Below, piece after piece: positions 62,368-64,000 of a DNA stretch of 64,000 nucleotides. Below the pieces are notes generated by a model. It was not told the DNA's origin. It saw only the letters and a program-made list of their open reading frames with translations, and did no database searches. Where the stretch lies: the NCBI GenBank assembly GCA_016707585.1, contig JADJHL010000012.1, positions 496,001-560,000 of the forward strand, written 5' to 3'. This DNA is from Ignavibacteriales bacterium (lineage in GTDB: Bacteria; Bacteroidota; Ignavibacteria; Ignavibacteriales; Ignavibacteriaceae). The position numbers and the translations under genes are program-made. Positions within the stretch are counted from its first letter, which is position 1. The number at the start of each line of letters is the position of its first letter.

Positions 62368-64000
62368 TTATTTAAGTGGTTTAAGCATAATTGCACAACC
62401 ACCGCTTCGTGCAAGTTTTAATTTTAGTACTTCGCTTTTCTTAACAATCTTTTTTTCAATTTCATATTTCATTGGATTTTTTTCCCAATCAGAATCAGGT
62501 GCATCTTTATAAATTGTCATTTCATATTTATCAGCTGAAAGAAAATCAAGTTTAACATCAAAATCTCTTGCTTGTTCATCTGTTATCGCACCAACAAACC
62601 AGTTATCGGAATTTTTATCTTTACGAGCAATGATTATATAATCGCCGGGTTCAGCCTGCAATACTTTTGTTTCACTCCAATCAACTGGAACATCAACAAT
62701 AAATTGGAATGCATCAGGAAATCTTTCGTAATTCTCGATTAGATCAGCCGCCATTTGTAAAGGGCTATAAAGTACAACATAAAGCGCAAGTTGTTTTGCA
62801 ATTGTTGTGTGGACCTGATACTTACTTTCCGGTTTATAGTAATCCATTTTTATCTGAAAAATTCCAGGGGTGTAATCCATTGGTCCGCCCATAAATCTTG
62901 TAAATGGTAAAATGGTTTCATGTTCCGGTGGATTTCCGTTGCTCCAGGCATTAAATTCATTTCCTCTTGCAGCCTCAGCAGCCATCCAATTTGGATAAGT
63001 TCTATGTAATCCGGTTAAACGAACTGATTCGTGTGAATCAACACAGATATTATATTTTTCAGCTTTTTCAACTACTCTTGTAAAATGATTTATCATCCAC
63101 TGGCTATCGTGATGTTCACCTCGTGGGATGATTGGACCAACATAACCAGTTTTCACGGATTCATAACCGTATTTGTTCATTAACTTAAAAGCATCATCCA
63201 TTCTTCGTTCATAATTTGTAACGGAAGCAGAAGTTTCGTGATGCATTATCAGCTTTACATTTTTTTCTTTTGCATAGTTTGATAAATACTCTATATCAAA
63301 ATCAGGGTAGGGAGTTAGGAAATCAAAAACTTCTTCTTTCCATTTACCAAACCAATCTTCCCAGCCAACATTCCAGCCTTCAACAAGTACGGAATTAAAT
63401 CCATACTTAGCGGCAAAATCAATATATCGTTTTGTGTTTTCTGTTGTTGCACCGTGCATGCCATTTGGTTTTACTTTACTCCAATCGATGGTTTTAAGAT
63501 TTACATTATTAAGATCGCCATAATTCCAGCTCATTGTTCCAACATGCATTCCCCACCAGATGCCAATATACTTTTGCGGTTTTATCCAGCTAACATCTTT
63601 AAATTTTGTTGGCTCGTTAAGATTAAGAATAAGTTTTGATTCTAAAATATTTTCTGCTTTGTCACTAACTACGATTGAACGCCATGGAGTTGTAAACGGA
63701 GTTTGCAAATAAGCTTTATTACCAACTGCATCAGGACAAAGATGCGATTGTAATGAAAAATTATTTTTATCTACCCTAACATACATTGCAGGATAATTTA
63801 ATAATGAAGCTTCGTGGATGTTAATATAAATTCCATCATTTGTTTTTAACATCAAAGGCGTTTGAATATAACTTGCGCCTGGAAGATTTTTTGTAACGAT
63901 GTCATCAAAGTTTGCACCTTTTGTTGCATCAACTTCAGAAAGCAGGGAAGTAGTGTAAGTATATTCTTGCGAATCATAATCTCCGGGAATCCAGAATGTT
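62368..64000 (-). CDS. GH97 family glycoside hydrolase (5' partial)
   Basis: The frame runs off the right edge of the window, so the N-terminus is missing; an internal TTG at 63855 is not the real start. The visible 544 residues begin TFWIPGDYDSQEYTY and cover the end of the N-terminal beta domain, the (beta/alpha)8 barrel (QKYIGIWWGMHVGTMSW, VLVEGWNVGWEDWFG, MHHETSASVTNYERRMDDAF) and the C-terminal beta domain. The set HHET, HES and PPEHETILPFTRF resembles the inverting SusB-type alpha-glucosidase branch rather than the retaining alpha-galactosidase branch. It likely acts in the periplasm or at the surface on alpha-glucans. Confidence 0.93.
   Translation of the reverse strand, partial: TFWIPGDYDSQEYTYTTSLLSEVDATKGANFDDIVTKNLPGASYIQTPLMLKTNDGIYINIHEASLLNYPAMYVRVDKNNFSLQSHLCPDAVGNKAYLQTPFTTPWRSIVVSDKAENILESKLILNLNEPTKFKDVSWIKPQKYIGIWWGMHVGTMSWNYGDLNNVNLKTIDWSKVKPNGMHGATTENTKRYIDFAAKYGFNSVLVEGWNVGWEDWFGKWKEEVFDFLTPYPDFDIEYLSNYAKEKNVKLIMHHETSASVTNYERRMDDAFKLMNKYGYESVKTGYVGPIIPRGEHHDSQWMINHFTRVVEKAEKYNICVDSHESVRLTGLHRTYPNWMAAEAARGNEFNAWSNGNPPEHETILPFTRFMGGPMDYTPGIFQIKMDYYKPESKYQVHTTIAKQLALYVVLYSPLQMAADLIENYERFPDAFQFIVDVPVDWSETKVLQAEPGDYIIIARKDKNSDNWFVGAITDEQARDFDVKLDFLSADKYEMTIYKDAPDSDWEKNPMKYEIEKKIVKKSEVLKLKLARSGGCAIMLKPLK

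Noticed and set aside
1..64000. CRISPR array, prophage, toxin-antitoxin or restriction system
   Set aside because: No regularly spaced repeats and no phage, toxin, methylase or nuclease-island genes were seen; almost all of the window is core metabolism, respiration and secretion genes.

Overview
The window is about 64 kb of AT-rich DNA (GC roughly one third by eye) from a bacterium of the Bacteroidota/Chlorobiota group, most likely an Ignavibacteria-like heterotroph. The evidence is a SprA-type type IX secretion (T9SS) translocon next to a PorX-type regulator, three large secreted proteins ending in type A T9SS sorting domains (NFPNPFNP/NYPNPFNP), a caa3-type oxidase cluster with an A2-type subunit I, GH92 and GH97 glycosidases, and frequent TTG/GTG starts. 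The species call is inference. I see no tRNA, rRNA, CRISPR array, insertion sequence or prophage. The region reads as stable chromosome.

Layout. 1-7201: aerobic respiration (membrane cytochrome c, SCO1, coxA-coxC-coxD-coxB, ctaB, membrane protein fused to cytochrome c). 7322-10243: secreted T9SS protein. 10321-10827 (minus): ferritin. 11028-13358: gapA and pgk, separated by a terminator-like hairpin. 13372-14675: rhomboid protease and a DUF4296-like lipoprotein. 14596-17193 (minus): RecQ, overlapping the lipoprotein tail. 17359-23450: two tandem paralogous Asp-box secreted proteins that share a perfect 456-bp 3' block. 23785-26782: 3-hydroxyacyl-CoA dehydrogenase, acetate kinase and an SDR lacking the catalytic Tyr/Lys. 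26870-28426: COG2509-like flavoprotein. 28457-35064: a branched-chain amino acid operon (ilvD-ilvB-ilvH-ilvC-ilvA) preceded by what looks like a complete leader-peptide attenuator. 35149-37476: GH92 mannosidase. 37573-37977 (minus): STAS protein. 38203-41173: hpnC-hpnD-hpnE squalene genes. 41182-41685: DUF985 cupin. 41886-53110: sprA, porX, tsaE, tsaB, a DUF1573 protein and accD. 53140-53937 (minus): birA. 54168-56081: dnaK, with a sigma-54-like promoter and an upstream inverted repeat. 56191-60212: acyltransferase-like membrane protein, ruvB, M1 peptidase. 60279-62087 (minus): DEAD-box RNA helicase. 62368-64000 (minus, partial): GH97 glycosidase.

How the genes work together. The first block carries electrons to oxygen and inserts copper and heme into the oxidase. 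sprA and porX are the export channel and the response regulator of T9SS, and the three large beta-propeller proteins in the window are expected cargo. GH92 and GH97 fit growth on glycans. The ilv operon makes isoleucine and valine; its leader has 10 Ile codons among 24, matching the presence of ilvA (the Ile-specific step) as last gene. accD and birA face each other and both belong to the biotin-dependent acetyl-CoA carboxylase system.

The most noteworthy observations are the Ile-rich attenuator upstream of ilvD with mutually exclusive antiterminator and terminator pairings, the perfect 456-bp repeat in two otherwise diverged paralogs (gene conversion), the sigma-54-like element and inverted repeat upstream of dnaK, and the apparent lack of any ATG or TTG start for the N-terminus of SprA.
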